Source: Paenibacillus taichungensis
Lineage (GTDB): Bacteria > Bacillota > Bacilli > Paenibacillales > Paenibacillaceae
Direction: 5' to 3'
Assembly: GCF_013359905.1 (NCBI RefSeq)
Contig: NZ_JABMCC010000112.1
Location: forward strand, 310,001-374,000
DNA: 64,000 nt
Shown here piece by piece: positions 54,249 to 63,575 of this stretch. Made by a program: the position numbers and the translations under genes. Under the pieces are notes generated by a model, which did no database searches, was not told the origin of the DNA, and was given only the letters and a program-made list of their open reading frames with translations. Positions within the stretch are counted from its first letter, which is position 1; every line of letters begins with the position of its first letter.

Positions 54249-55168
54249 CAAGTCAGAACCAAATCTCCACTGGACATCTGCTGGCCTTACTTACGATCCT
54301 GATCTGGGGAACAACGTTTATCTCCACCAAGGTGCTGTTGATCGAATTCACCCCGGTGGAGATTCTGTTTTTCCGTTTCGTGATAGGCTATGTGGTGCTC
54401 TTCCTGATCTATCCGCGGTTGATGAGAATTACCTCAATTCGAGAAGAAATGCTGTTTATCGGTGCTGGATTATGCGGGGTTACGTTATATTTTCTCATTG
54501 AAAATATTGCACTAGTGTATACCTTCGCTTCCAATGTAGGTGTTATTGTTTCAATTGCCCCATTCTTTACCGCAGTCCTTGCACATTTCTACCTGGATGG
54601 AGAGAGATTGCACAAGCGGTTTATCGTGGGCTTCGTCATTGCCTTGTCTGGCATTATCCTGATTGGATTCAACGGCAGTTTCATCCTGCAACTGAATCCG
54701 CTGGGGGATCTGCTCGCTTTCGTGGCACCTGCTGTATGGGCGGTCTACTCTGTACTCATGCGCAAAATAGGTGAACTTCCCTATCACACTATCGGTGCTA
54801 CACGCAAAGTATTCTTTTATGGACTATTATTCATGCTTCCGGCTTTGTTCCTATTCGAATTCCATTTCGATCTTGGGCGCTTCGCCAACATGGCCACCCT
54901 CTCAAACCTTCTCTTTCTCGGGCTGGGTGCCTCTGCCTTATGTTTTGTAACCTGGAACCGGGCAGTGAGTCTTCTGGGAGCCGTCAAAACAAGTGTGTAC
55001 ATTTATTTGGTGCCTGTCATTACTGTCGTCGCTTCTGCACTGATTCTACATGAGCGGATTACCTGGATAACGCTGCTCGGGGCTCTGTTAACGTTGGTCG
55101 GATCATTCATTTCAGAGAAAAAAGTACAAAGAAAAGACTACGGTAGTACGTTGCCGAAACTTCAATAG
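54245..55168 (+). CDS. EamA/DMT-superfamily transporter
   Basis: 307 residues with ten predicted helices in two EamA repeats (about 5-135 and 150-290). It probably exports a metabolite such as an amino acid. It overlaps the AraC gene by 4 nt, giving translational coupling. Confidence 0.9.
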   Translation: MTSQNQISTGHLLALLTILIWGTTFISTKVLLIEFTPVEILFFRFVIGYVVLFLIYPRLMRITSIREEMLFIGAGLCGVTLYFLIENIALVYTFASNVGVIVSIAPFFTAVLAHFYLDGERLHKRFIVGFVIALSGIILIGFNGSFILQLNPLGDLLAFVAPAVWAVYSVLMRKIGELPYHTIGATRKVFFYGLLFMLPALFLFEFHFDLGRFANMATLSNLLFLGLGASALCFVTWNRAVSLLGAVKTSVYIYLVPVITVVASALILHERITWITLLGALLTLVGSFISEKKVQRKDYGSTLPKLQ

Positions 55169-55192
55169 TGCAAGGTCCGTCTACCATAACTC

Positions 55193-55233
55193 AAAAAAGA
55201 GACATTAATCCTGACGGATTAGTGCCTCTCTTC
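55193..55233. terminator. Terminator DMT / rluF
   Basis: GAGACATTAATCC/GGATTAGTGCCTCTC imperfect stem with a TGAC loop, flanked by A- and T-rich ends. Confidence 0.75.
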
Positions 55234-55266
55234 ATTTTGCCAAGGACATTGCTTCGATGCCTTTCT

Positions 55267-55959
55267 CTAATTCAACATGGATAGAAGTTTCTCCAACTCC
55301 TGCTTCTCCAGATGTCTCCATTGTCCACGTTCCAGTCCATCCAGCGTAACATTCATAATTCGGATGCGCTCCAGCTTGAGCACTCTGTAACCCAGGGCTT
55401 TGCACATTCTGCGAATTTGCAGATTAAGCCCTTGAGTCAAAATGATACGAAATACGTTCTCACTATGCTTATATACCTCACACGGCTTCGTCACCACATT
55501 CATAATCTCAACCCCCTGCGACATCGCTCGAACGAATTCGTCTGTCACTGGTTTGTCTACGGTCACTACGTATTCCTTGTCGTGATTATGCTCCGAACGC
55601 ATCATCTTGTTCACAATATCTCCGTCATTGGTCAGAAAAATCAAACCCTCAGATGCCTTATCCAGCCTGCCAATCGCAAAGATACGCGAGGGATAATTCA
55701 CATACTGAATGATGTTTCCCTCCACCTGTTCTGCTGCGGTGCAGACAATGCCGATGGGTTTATTCAGAGCAAGGTAAACAGGCTCGCGATCATTGAAAGG
55801 AATCTCCTGGCCATCAATGAGTACGATATCCTCAGGCTCCACGTCCGCACCTTTTTCACACACTTTACCATTAATCGTGATACGCCCAGCTACAATTAAT
55901 CGGTTCGTTTCCCTGCGGGAGCAATATCCCGTTTCACTTATGTATTTGTTAATTCGCAT
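55267..55959 (-). CDS. 23S rRNA pseudouridine synthase, RluF-like
   Basis: The 230-residue RsuA-family enzyme has an N-terminal S4 domain (MRINKYISETGYCSRRETNRLI) and the catalytic GRLDKASEGLI (Asp near residue 99), ending in LNLQIRRMCKALGYRVLKLERIRIMN. RluF modifies 23S rRNA U2604. Confidence 0.92.
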   Translation of the reverse strand: MRINKYISETGYCSRRETNRLIVAGRITINGKVCEKGADVEPEDIVLIDGQEIPFNDREPVYLALNKPIGIVCTAAEQVEGNIIQYVNYPSRIFAIGRLDKASEGLIFLTNDGDIVNKMMRSEHNHDKEYVVTVDKPVTDEFVRAMSQGVEIMNVVTKPCEVYKHSENVFRIILTQGLNLQIRRMCKALGYRVLKLERIRIMNVTLDGLERGQWRHLEKQELEKLLSMLN

Positions 55960-56158
55960 GCTCCACCACTTCTCATCTGTAATATTGCCACTTGTTCATT
56001 AGCGAGCTCATGTTGTCAGTTCATCGGCTTCGTTCAATAGGTTAGTACCTTGTACTGATTTTCATCCCACATCATCTCACTTATAATGAAACGAAGCAAA
56101 TGAATTGTTATACGGAGGTACATAGGAAACCAAATTAAACTGAGAAAAGGAGTTAACC

Positions 56159-57043
56159 ATGGACAAAAAGTGTATGAGAGTGCTTAAAAAGTTATATTTA
56201 CACGCCAATGGTGATTATGACAGAGCACGAGAAGTAATGATCTATCAAACGGATACACTAACTGCAGCAGAACAGGAGCTACTGACTGCACAGGGCTGGG
56301 TGGCTAATGATCTCGAACTGATCCACCATGATGATATCCTTCAACAACTAATCGCTTTCCAGCAGCATGAACTTCTTTCCTGGTCGACGATTACCCAAGC
56401 ATTTATTGCAGGTGTCGGGGGCAGTTATCCACGAGGCATATCTACGCTCGCAAGCTACCATATGATGATTCACTCGCAGATGCATGCTTATGAGGAAACT
56501 GAACAGTTCCTTGCTTGCCGAGTTTGCGGTTTCAGTCATAGCGATGAGGGATGGGAGAATCTATCCAATATCCGTTACTCCCTTCACCAGGGTTATGATT
56601 ACAGTGGGTCAAGCGTAGGTGCATACGCCGATCTAACAGAATTCATCAACTTACTTGAGAAGGAACCTATTAAACCGACTCCCGAGGATATCAACATATT
56701 CAATCAACTGCTTTATATGCTGGATCAGGCTGACGATGAAGAGTCTCCGGGAAAATTTGAGAAACGACTCACTGCGGAGAAATTGGTCAAAGGACACGCA
56801 GGAATTCGCAGAAGTATCCTTCAAGCGCTGTCCAGAGTAGGTGTGCTGCCTAATCAAGTTCTCTCCCTCAGTGCAGACCATTGGACCAACAACGAGCATA
56901 TCCTGAATGGGGGATTGCTGCTTAACAATACCAAAGGCCGCTCTGATATGGAGATGCCTTGGGCGGGCTGGCAAGGTAAACTAGGCGTCGATTGGGACAA
57001 AGCACGCAAGCTGTTTGGACACGCGATTCAAGTCAAAGACTGA
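56159..57043 (+). CDS. Unrecognised soluble protein
   Basis: 294 residues, acidic and largely helical, no signal or membrane segment. It contains a Cys pair (FLACRVCGF near 120) and several His, suggesting possible metal binding. It ends in a Trp/Gly/Lys-rich segment (MPWAGWQGKLGVDWDKARKLF). AAAAGGAG site before ATG. Followed at 70 nt by the gene at 57114, perhaps one operon. I assign no function. Confidence 0.65.
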   Translation: MDKKCMRVLKKLYLHANGDYDRAREVMIYQTDTLTAAEQELLTAQGWVANDLELIHHDDILQQLIAFQQHELLSWSTITQAFIAGVGGSYPRGISTLASYHMMIHSQMHAYEETEQFLACRVCGFSHSDEGWENLSNIRYSLHQGYDYSGSSVGAYADLTEFINLLEKEPIKPTPEDINIFNQLLYMLDQADDEESPGKFEKRLTAEKLVKGHAGIRRSILQALSRVGVLPNQVLSLSADHWTNNEHILNGGLLLNNTKGRSDMEMPWAGWQGKLGVDWDKARKLFGHAIQVKD

Positions 57044-57113
57044 ACGGTCAGCCTGTCATACTTAATGATTATTGTTTGTATAACAGCTTAATCCAGATAA
57101 AAAGGAGTTTACC

Positions 57114-57746
57114 ATGCACACAGTTACCCAACTTTCAATTGACCCTGATCATCTGAACCAAAATACTGGTATATGGATTGGCGGAGAAATCGCATATGTT
57201 ACAGATTGGCCGCTTAATCAGGAGAGTCAGCCCTTGTTGCATCTGTTCTCCATTGATTGCAATACACTTTTACAACAGCTGCATGTCCCTTCGTTGCCCC
57301 CTGGGAAGTATATTTCGGTCTTCTCCACCTATTCCGCTTCGGATTACTTTTTGGATCAGGTAACCTATACGGGGGATGAGCTGGAATGGAAGGAGAATAT
57401 TCTCGCTGGATGTACATATGTATCCGTATCTTCAGAGCCACTAACTTCCGTATGTCCCATTCAATCCATTCCTTTATGCGGAGTAGGATTGACGGAAATA
57501 GAGATAGAGGAACAGGATTTCCCTGCCTTTTCATTTTTCTCTTCCATGCTACCAAACGGTGTGAACGGAATTAGCCATTTGTTAGAGGACTATCAATTCG
57601 TTTGTCAGATTTATTCCGGGGATTTCCCTGATCCCTATCAGGATATACTGGGACTTTCCGATGCAAACGGATATTTGTTATTACGAACTGGTTCTGCGTC
57701 TGCTCAGGCACCCTTGGAAGGAATTTTCTTTGTGCAGACTGCCTAG
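57114..57746 (+). CDS. Unrecognised protein, possibly DUF1963-like
   Basis: 210 residues, acidic and beta-rich by pattern. The start GIWIGGEIAYVTDWPLNQESQPLLHLFSIDC recalls the DUF1963/YwqG type, whose members occur with immunity genes, but the match is weak. AAAAAGGAG before ATG 57114. Ends with a terminator. Confidence 0.6.
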   Translation: MHTVTQLSIDPDHLNQNTGIWIGGEIAYVTDWPLNQESQPLLHLFSIDCNTLLQQLHVPSLPPGKYISVFSTYSASDYFLDQVTYTGDELEWKENILAGCTYVSVSSEPLTSVCPIQSIPLCGVGLTEIEIEEQDFPAFSFFSSMLPNGVNGISHLLEDYQFVCQIYSGDFPDPYQDILGLSDANGYLLLRTGSASAQAPLEGIFFVQTA

Positions 57747-57788
57747 TGGGGACGATAGCTTAAGTTTATTCATAAGGATCTGATCATC

Positions 57789-57828
57789 AAAAAGTTTCCT
57801 GTCAATTACAGACAAGGAAACTTTTTTT
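57789..57828 (+). terminator. Terminator after the 57114 gene
   Basis: AAAAAGTTTCCTGTC/GACAAGGAAACTTTTT stem with a 7-nt loop and T7. Confidence 0.92.
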
Positions 57829-58009
57829 GCTTCGACACGAAATCGTTTTAGGTTGAACATTGTGTGAGAAAGATCATTCATTCGCCAAAAGTTAACATTA
57901 TTTTACAATAAAAAGCATGTACAATTGCATAATTATGGTATAAGTTATATACGAAAGAAACATTATTTACATAATATAAAATTTATATCCATCTCAGGGA
58001 GGGCAACAT

Positions 58010-59218
58010 ATGAGAAGAATTTTCGCTTTAAGCTGCGGGTTTTATCTATTAATCGGCATAACCAGCGTTGTACTTGGTGCACTTCTACCCGTCTTATTGA
58101 CACATTATGAGCGTGGTTATAGTGATGGCGGGTTTTTGTTGTTTTTGCAGTTCCTCGGTTTTCTTGTCGGGGTGCTCGTTGCTCCTTCCATGACTGCTCG
58201 CATCGGCAGAAAATCCATGTTAACCATCGCCCTGATCTGTATCGTTACTGCCTATGCCGTTCTCGGATTCTTGCCATCCTGGACAGTTGTTCTTCTTTTA
58301 ACCATTATTGTCGGGTTTGGGTCTGGCATCATTGAACCCTCCGTTGGTGCGTTTACGATAGAATTTACGGAAAATCAGAAAGCAGTAGCAATGTCCAAGC
58401 TTGATGTGTATTTTGCCCTTGGAGCACTTCTCATTCCGGCAGTCGCTGCCTTATACATTTGGCTGGATCTTTGGCATCTTACGTTTTATACCGTTTCCGC
58501 GTTATCCCTTATTCTCATGCTGTTATGGGTGACCATGCCCACCTCCGCCGCTTCTTATCTGAAACAAGCTGGTGAAAATACCGTTGGACATGCAACGGGC
58601 AGATCCCAGTATTCCAGAAAACATCTGGGGCTGCTCACAATCTTCGTCGTCTTTTTCTTCGTTTACATGGGTCTGGAGTTAGGCCTAATGAACTTCTTGC
58701 CTTCCATTCTGGTCGAACGATTGCAGTTACAGGAATCTGTCGCTTCACTCAGCGTATCCATTCTATGGATTGCCATGATTATCGGTCGTCTTTTTTCCGG
58801 GAAAATTGCTGAAGCCGTCAACTACATGCCTTTCCTGATCTGGAGTACGGTAGGTACACTTCTGTTCGCCGTTGCCATGGTGTTCGTAACAGGCCAATGG
58901 GCAACATACCTGCTAATCTTCGGAACCGGATTGTTCATGTCAGGACTGTTCTGTATCGCACTGGTCTATGCCAACATTCTGATTCCCGGCATGACTGAGC
59001 GCACAACCAGCATCCTGATTGCCTCAGGCGGTATCGGTGGCGCCATCCTGCAGTATGTAACCGGATGGAGCATGAGTTCGTGGCCTGTAGTAAACACGAT
59101 CTGGATTTTGGCCGGATTTTGTCTGATTCTACTCCTCACTCTCGTTCTCTCTCATCTCTGGAACTTAAGGAACAGCACCGTAAGTGGAACTCTCGCACAT
59201 CAAAGTAAAGAGATTTAA
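58010..59218 (+). CDS. MFS transporter
   Basis: 402 residues, 12 predicted helices. GRLFSGKIAE between helices 8 and 9 and RIGRKSML between 2 and 3 are the usual MFS loops. First gene of the aminotransferase cluster; probably an exporter of its product or importer of its precursor. GGGAGGG precedes the ATG. Confidence 0.88.
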   Translation: MRRIFALSCGFYLLIGITSVVLGALLPVLLTHYERGYSDGGFLLFLQFLGFLVGVLVAPSMTARIGRKSMLTIALICIVTAYAVLGFLPSWTVVLLLTIIVGFGSGIIEPSVGAFTIEFTENQKAVAMSKLDVYFALGALLIPAVAALYIWLDLWHLTFYTVSALSLILMLLWVTMPTSAASYLKQAGENTVGHATGRSQYSRKHLGLLTIFVVFFFVYMGLELGLMNFLPSILVERLQLQESVASLSVSILWIAMIIGRLFSGKIAEAVNYMPFLIWSTVGTLLFAVAMVFVTGQWATYLLIFGTGLFMSGLFCIALVYANILIPGMTERTTSILIASGGIGGAILQYVTGWSMSSWPVVNTIWILAGFCLILLLTLVLSHLWNLRNSTVSGTLAHQSKEI

Positions 59219-59308
59219 ACGTTGCTTCTTGAGAGGGGTGATGCCTGCGTAAACCAGAATTGTTGATCTTCGTTCAGGCTAGAACATTACATTTATGGAG
59301 GGAATCAT

Positions 59309-60547
59309 ATGCAAACCTTAACCAAAAACCGTTTCAGAACCGGACAAGGGATTAAGTTGATTGACGATGAAGGCGTTGAATATCTGGATGGCGTATCCGG
59401 TACATTCAATCTGTCACTGGGCTACAATCACCCGCATGTCGTGAGCAAAATTCAGGAACAAGTCGGCAATCTGACGCATATGTCTTCCTCCTTCACAGAA
59501 CCGTATGTGGATGAAGTGCTCGATCATCTGATTGAATATGCTCCAAACGATATTAATGCGGGTTGGATGCGAGATATTACGGGCTCAACCGCCAATGAAT
59601 GTGCCACCAAAATCGCACAGAAATACACTCAATCCACAGACATTATCAGCCTGTACCTATCCCATCATGGTCAGACCCAGTTTGCAACAGGGATTTCGGG
59701 AAATGCCTTCCGACGGAAACGGTTTCCAAATTCGGCTGTTCCCAACTCCGTTCATGTGCCTGCACCATACTGCTATCGTTGCCCATTCAAATCTTCAAGC
59801 GTAGACTGCGGATATCAATGCGTTGAAGCTATCTCCGATGCTATAGAATATGCGAGTTCCGGCTCAGTCGCCTGCATGATTATTGAACCGATTCTCGGCA
59901 ATGGCGGCAATATCATTCCTCCTGCAGGTTATTTCAAGCGCCTGCGTAAACTGTGTGATGAGTACAATATCATTCTCATTGCCGACGAAGTACAGACGGG
60001 AATCGGACGCACCGGGTACATGTTCGCCAGCGAACTATTCGATATTCAACCTGACATGATTACCCTTGCCAAAGGTCTCGGCGGAATCGGTGTACCTGTT
60101 GCTGCGGTATTGATGCAGTCCCGATTGAATGTACTGGAAAAGCATGAACATTCCTTCACCTCTGGAAGCAATCTGATCTCCGTAACCGCTGCCAAATCTA
60201 CCCTGGAGGTTGTATCCGAACCTGGATTCCTTGATGACGTGAAACGCAAAGGTGAAATCTTAGGCGGATTACTGCAAGATTTGGCCATGAAATATCCAAG
60301 CATCGGTGAAGCTCGCGGAGTCGGGCTGATGTGGGGATTGGAAATGGTGGGTGACAATAATGAACCGGATACGGATAAAACCAATGCCATTATCGACCGT
60401 GCCTTCACGGATGAGCATCTGATTTTAAGAGGATCACGTTACGGATTCGGGAACGTAGTAAAGGTCAGACCATCGCTTACCACAACAGAAGATGAGTTGG
60501 TTGAAATTGTAGAGCGACTCGATTCGGTGCTTGCAAGCGTCCATTAA
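59309..60547 (+). CDS. Class III PLP-dependent aminotransferase (GabT1-like)
   Basis: The 412-residue aminotransferase has DEVQTGIGRTG with Asp226 contacting PLP nitrogen and the Schiff-base Lys255 in TLAKGLGG. A Cys-rich loop (Cys155, 158, 167, 171) recalls other class III enzymes. The reaction would be transfer of an amino group to an oxo-sugar or similar carbonyl compound. The neighbours (dehydrogenase, phosphatase, MFS) are the context that suggests azasugar formation. TGGAGGGA site before ATG. Confidence 0.9.
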   Translation: MQTLTKNRFRTGQGIKLIDDEGVEYLDGVSGTFNLSLGYNHPHVVSKIQEQVGNLTHMSSSFTEPYVDEVLDHLIEYAPNDINAGWMRDITGSTANECATKIAQKYTQSTDIISLYLSHHGQTQFATGISGNAFRRKRFPNSAVPNSVHVPAPYCYRCPFKSSSVDCGYQCVEAISDAIEYASSGSVACMIIEPILGNGGNIIPPAGYFKRLRKLCDEYNIILIADEVQTGIGRTGYMFASELFDIQPDMITLAKGLGGIGVPVAAVLMQSRLNVLEKHEHSFTSGSNLISVTAAKSTLEVVSEPGFLDDVKRKGEILGGLLQDLAMKYPSIGEARGVGLMWGLEMVGDNNEPDTDKTNAIIDRAFTDEHLILRGSRYGFGNVVKVRPSLTTTEDELVEIVERLDSVLASVH

Positions 60548-60825
60548 AACATTTCAATGCCATTGCTCGAAGTGGTCGTTTCGGTTACGAATCGTTCTTC
60601 TGATCGCTGTTATCCCCGGATTTTATTTGATTTCCCTTTTCCGAGGGGAAAATCCGTTGATAGCATATGCTTCCGAAGCAGCTTTCTTCCAGAAAGCTTT
60701 TAGGCGAACGCTCCGCTTCTTCAGAATCGATTTCGTCCCCTTCACTACTTTCGTATCTTGTCAGAAACTGTTTTTAAAATGAATCGCTATAGTTACATTT
60801 CATATTATTATAAGGAGGTTTTAAC
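60548..60825. other. 278-nt interval inside the aminotransferase cluster
   Basis: Unusually long for this cluster. No supported gene; it is T/C-rich with a candidate degenerate intergenic element near 60690-60760. The strong AAGGAGG at 60811-60817 belongs to the next gene. Confidence 0.55.
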
Positions 60826-61875
60826 ATGTTAGCATTGGTATACAAATCGGCTTGGGATGTAGCGCTTGAGGAACGGCCTGTTCCGGAAATCGCGAGAGAT
60901 AATCAGGTGTTGGTTCGAATCCGGGCAACGGGTGTATGCGGTACCGACCTCGGTATTGTCAGCGGTAAATATCATGCGGTTCCTTCCGTCATACTTGGTC
61001 ACGAGTCTGCCGGGGAAGTCATTGCTGTGGGCACAGCTGTAACAACACTGCAACCGGGAGACCGGGTTGTCATCGATCCTACCTATTATTGCGGGCAATG
61101 CGACATGTGCAGAACAGGCAGACAAAATCACTGTACACATAAGTCGGTTACAGAGACCGGTGTGAGTGCTGATGGTACATTTACGGATTATTATGTAACA
61201 GAGGACCGCTTTTTGTATAAATTGAAGGACCATGTGAGCTATGAGGAAGCTACCTTGACTGAACCGCTGAGCTGCATGCTTACAGGCATTAATCAGATCC
61301 AGCTGCTACCGAATTTCAGAACAATTATCCTCGGCGCAGGGCCGATTGGTATTCTATACAGCTATGCCCTCGCTTCCAAAGGCGTCACTGGCTGTCTCGT
61401 CGATATCTCGGAAGAACGCCTGGCTATTGCAGGTTCGATTGCACCGGACCGTTGGGAGGTTCATTCATCCTTTGAAAATGCGATAGAATCACTGGCACCC
61501 ACAACCAATCAGGTTGATATGATTGTGGATACGACAGGCGTCGTGGGTACACAAGTGCTTTCGCAACTCGCCAGCGGCGGTTATCTCATGCTGGTCGGTC
61601 TGAGAGATGGTAACACATCGTTCAATCCCAAGGAAGTTGTGGACCGCAGTCTAAAAATCATTGGCTCCATCGACTCCCTGGGAACTTTCGCAACAGCACA
61701 CTACATGATAGAGCAACAGATTATCCCGGCGAAAAAAATTATCACCCACTCGTTCCCGTTGGAGGATTACGAAGAGGCATTCCGCACGCTTGGCTGCGAT
61801 ATTCAGGGGCGTACACTTCAAGCTTCTTCACATGCCATCAAAGTGGTGCTGCAATCCAGCGGTTCCAGTATCTAA
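60826..61875 (+). CDS. Zinc-dependent alcohol/polyol dehydrogenase (GutB1-like)
   Basis: 349 residues of the medium-chain dehydrogenase type. Catalytic zinc ligands Cys38 and His59-Glu60; structural zinc cysteines 89, 92, 95, 103 (CGQCDMCRTGRQNHC); Rossmann motif LGAGPIG. A sorbitol/threonine dehydrogenase-like enzyme oxidising a hydroxyl of a polyol or amino-polyol with NAD(P). In the azasugar model it performs the oxidation that precedes ring closure. Confidence 0.9.
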   Translation: MLALVYKSAWDVALEERPVPEIARDNQVLVRIRATGVCGTDLGIVSGKYHAVPSVILGHESAGEVIAVGTAVTTLQPGDRVVIDPTYYCGQCDMCRTGRQNHCTHKSVTETGVSADGTFTDYYVTEDRFLYKLKDHVSYEEATLTEPLSCMLTGINQIQLLPNFRTIILGAGPIGILYSYALASKGVTGCLVDISEERLAIAGSIAPDRWEVHSSFENAIESLAPTTNQVDMIVDTTGVVGTQVLSQLASGGYLMLVGLRDGNTSFNPKEVVDRSLKIIGSIDSLGTFATAHYMIEQQIIPAKKIITHSFPLEDYEEAFRTLGCDIQGRTLQASSHAIKVVLQSSGSSI

Positions 61876-61946
61876 TGTAGCAAGTTAATCATGATTGAGA
61901 TAAATTAGAGATAATTGCTTACAGAATCCTGGAGGAGGAATACAAC

Positions 61947-62684
61947 ATGGTAGCAAACAAGGAGTTTGACGGGCTGGGAGAGTCAAAGAATGACAGCATT
62001 CAGGCGGTCATTTTTGACATGGATGGCGTACTGATTGACAGCGAACCGATTTATTTCGAGATTGAACGTAGCTCTTTTGCCCATTTTGGCGCAAAAATGA
62101 CGGAGGAAGAACATCACACCTATGTTGGAGTCACGCTGGAATCGATGTGGCGGCAAGTATTGGACAAGCACCAGTTAACAGCTACCGTGGAAGAAGCCCT
62201 CGCATACCATCAACATAATGTGATGCAGACGATGCTGGCTCACCCCAAGCTGACAGCCATGCCTTCCGTTGAACGCTGGTTAAGCTGGCTGCATGAGCAG
62301 CACATTCCGATAGCCGTTGCTTCTTCATCTCCACGTGCACTGATCGACCTGATCATGGACAAGACCGGACTTGGAAAATACTTTGAGGTCCGAATGACAG
62401 GTGAGGAAGTCACGAACGGCAAACCAGCTCCGGATATTTTCCTGACTACAGCCGAGATGATTGGAGCATCCCCATCGAACTGTCTTGTCATTGAGGATTC
62501 GCGCAATGGTGTTCAGGCCGCCAAAAGTGCAGGTATGCGCTGCATCGGATACCGCAATCCGGGATCAGGTGACCAGGACTTATCCAAAGCCGATTTTCAG
62601 ATTTCCAGTTACGATGAGTTATGGACGCTGAAAGATACACTTCCGTTGGAAGGCCGATCGCCAAGCTTGTCGGAAATAAACTAA
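61947..62684 (+). CDS. HAD-family phosphatase (beta-phosphoglucomutase-like)
   Basis: 245 residues: motif I VIFDMDGVLIDSE (Asp24, Asp26), C1 cap, SSSPRA, Lys in NGKPAPDIF, IEDSRNGVQAA. Acts on sugar or polyol phosphates. Last gene of the cluster; strong terminator 62698-62741 follows. GGAGGAGG before the ATG. Confidence 0.88.
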   Translation: MVANKEFDGLGESKNDSIQAVIFDMDGVLIDSEPIYFEIERSSFAHFGAKMTEEEHHTYVGVTLESMWRQVLDKHQLTATVEEALAYHQHNVMQTMLAHPKLTAMPSVERWLSWLHEQHIPIAVASSSPRALIDLIMDKTGLGKYFEVRMTGEEVTNGKPAPDIFLTTAEMIGASPSNCLVIEDSRNGVQAAKSAGMRCIGYRNPGSGDQDLSKADFQISSYDELWTLKDTLPLEGRSPSLSEIN

Positions 62685-62697
62685 GACGAAAATAAAC

Positions 62698-62741
62698 AAC
62701 CCAAATGGCTTCAATTCCTTGGAATTGGAGCCATTTGGGTT
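62698..62741. terminator. Terminator of the aminotransferase cluster
   Basis: About 20-bp near-perfect stem (AACCCAAATGGCT... with complement) followed by TTTGC; also serves the convergent YjfB-like gene. Confidence 0.93.
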
Positions 62742-62786
62742 TTGCTTGCTGCAAATTTAACGCGATAACACAAACTCGAATATCGT

Positions 62787-62969
62787 CTAGACCGAAATAT
62801 CCAGACTTCCACCCAGATTGGGATGAGGAGCCGGAACCGACTTTAACATTTCTGTTAGTTGTTGACCTTGCTGCTCTGCCATGTCTTTCGACATTGACAT
62901 GACTTGCAAACTCGCCGACTGTGACACTGAGACTTGACTCATAGCCATTGATAATGCTGCAATATCCAT
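62787..62969 (-). CDS. YjfB-like putative motility protein
   Basis: 60 residues (MDIAALSMAMSQVSVSQSASLQVMSMSKDMAEQQGQ) of the YjfB family, whose genes follow motility regulons in Bacilli. ATG 62969 has AAAGGAG at 8 nt; longer frame rejected. Confidence 0.82.
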   Translation of the reverse strand: MDIAALSMAMSQVSVSQSASLQVMSMSKDMAEQQGQQLTEMLKSVPAPHPNLGGSLDISV

Positions 62970-63162
62970 GTTCTGCACTCCTTTCGTTTTCTGGTCAATA
63001 GGCATACCTATTTTATATCGGTCAGATAGGAGGAAATATGTAATTCTCTCCTTCATATTCAAAAGCTTAATATTCGGCTTCCCCCAATTCTTGCAAAGAT
63101 GCTATAGCAAAACAAAACATCTACTAATACGTATATGTTAAAATCATGAAGGAGGGTTGCTT

Positions 63163-63261
63163 ATGAACGGGAGAAAATTTGTTATACTTTTTTCAGTCAT
63201 CGCTGGACTTTGCATCGGGTTATTTGGTGGATTTGTCTACTGGGCTTTGTCCGGAGTCTAG
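63163..63261 (+). CDS. 32-residue single-helix membrane peptide
   Basis: ATG after GAAGGAGGG with ideal spacing; a Lys/Arg start (NGRKF), one 20-24 residue hydrophobic helix (VILFSVIAGLCIGLFGGFVYWAL) written here by position 7-29, and stop TAG. No homologue recognised. Isolated between two minus-strand genes, so it has its own promoter if expressed. Confidence 0.6.
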   Translation: MNGRKFVILFSVIAGLCIGLFGGFVYWALSGV

Positions 63262-63283
63262 AACATTTCTATGAAAAGAGTTC

Positions 63284-63544
63284 CTAACCTAAGTACTTCA
63301 ATACCCCATCTGTTTCCTTGGCTCTCAGGGTGACTTTGGCTAATAACTGTTCCGGTTGCTGAAAATCCTCTTTGATCTCTTCCATCAATTCCTTTACCAT
63401 CTCTTCCAGTTGCGCTAATGTTGTTTCTTTAGGTAAAATACGAGTTCTTGCGATCTCATGTTTACGAAAAGAATCATCATACGATGGTACTGTTTCCTGA
63501 CCGAATGCACTAATTTCCAGCTCAACTTTTATTCCTTCCGACAT
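63284..63544 (-). CDS. Small hypothetical protein
   Basis: 86 residues, mixed beta/helix with an acidic coiled-coil-like centre (LEEMVKELMEEIKEDF). ATG 63544 after AAAGAGGTG. Family unknown. Confidence 0.6.
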   Translation of the reverse strand: MSEGIKVELEISAFGQETVPSYDDSFRKHEIARTRILPKETTLAQLEEMVKELMEEIKEDFQQPEQLLAKVTLRAKETDGVLKYLG

Positions 63545-63575
63545 TGGTTTCACCTCTTTACTCGTTTAAGGTTGA

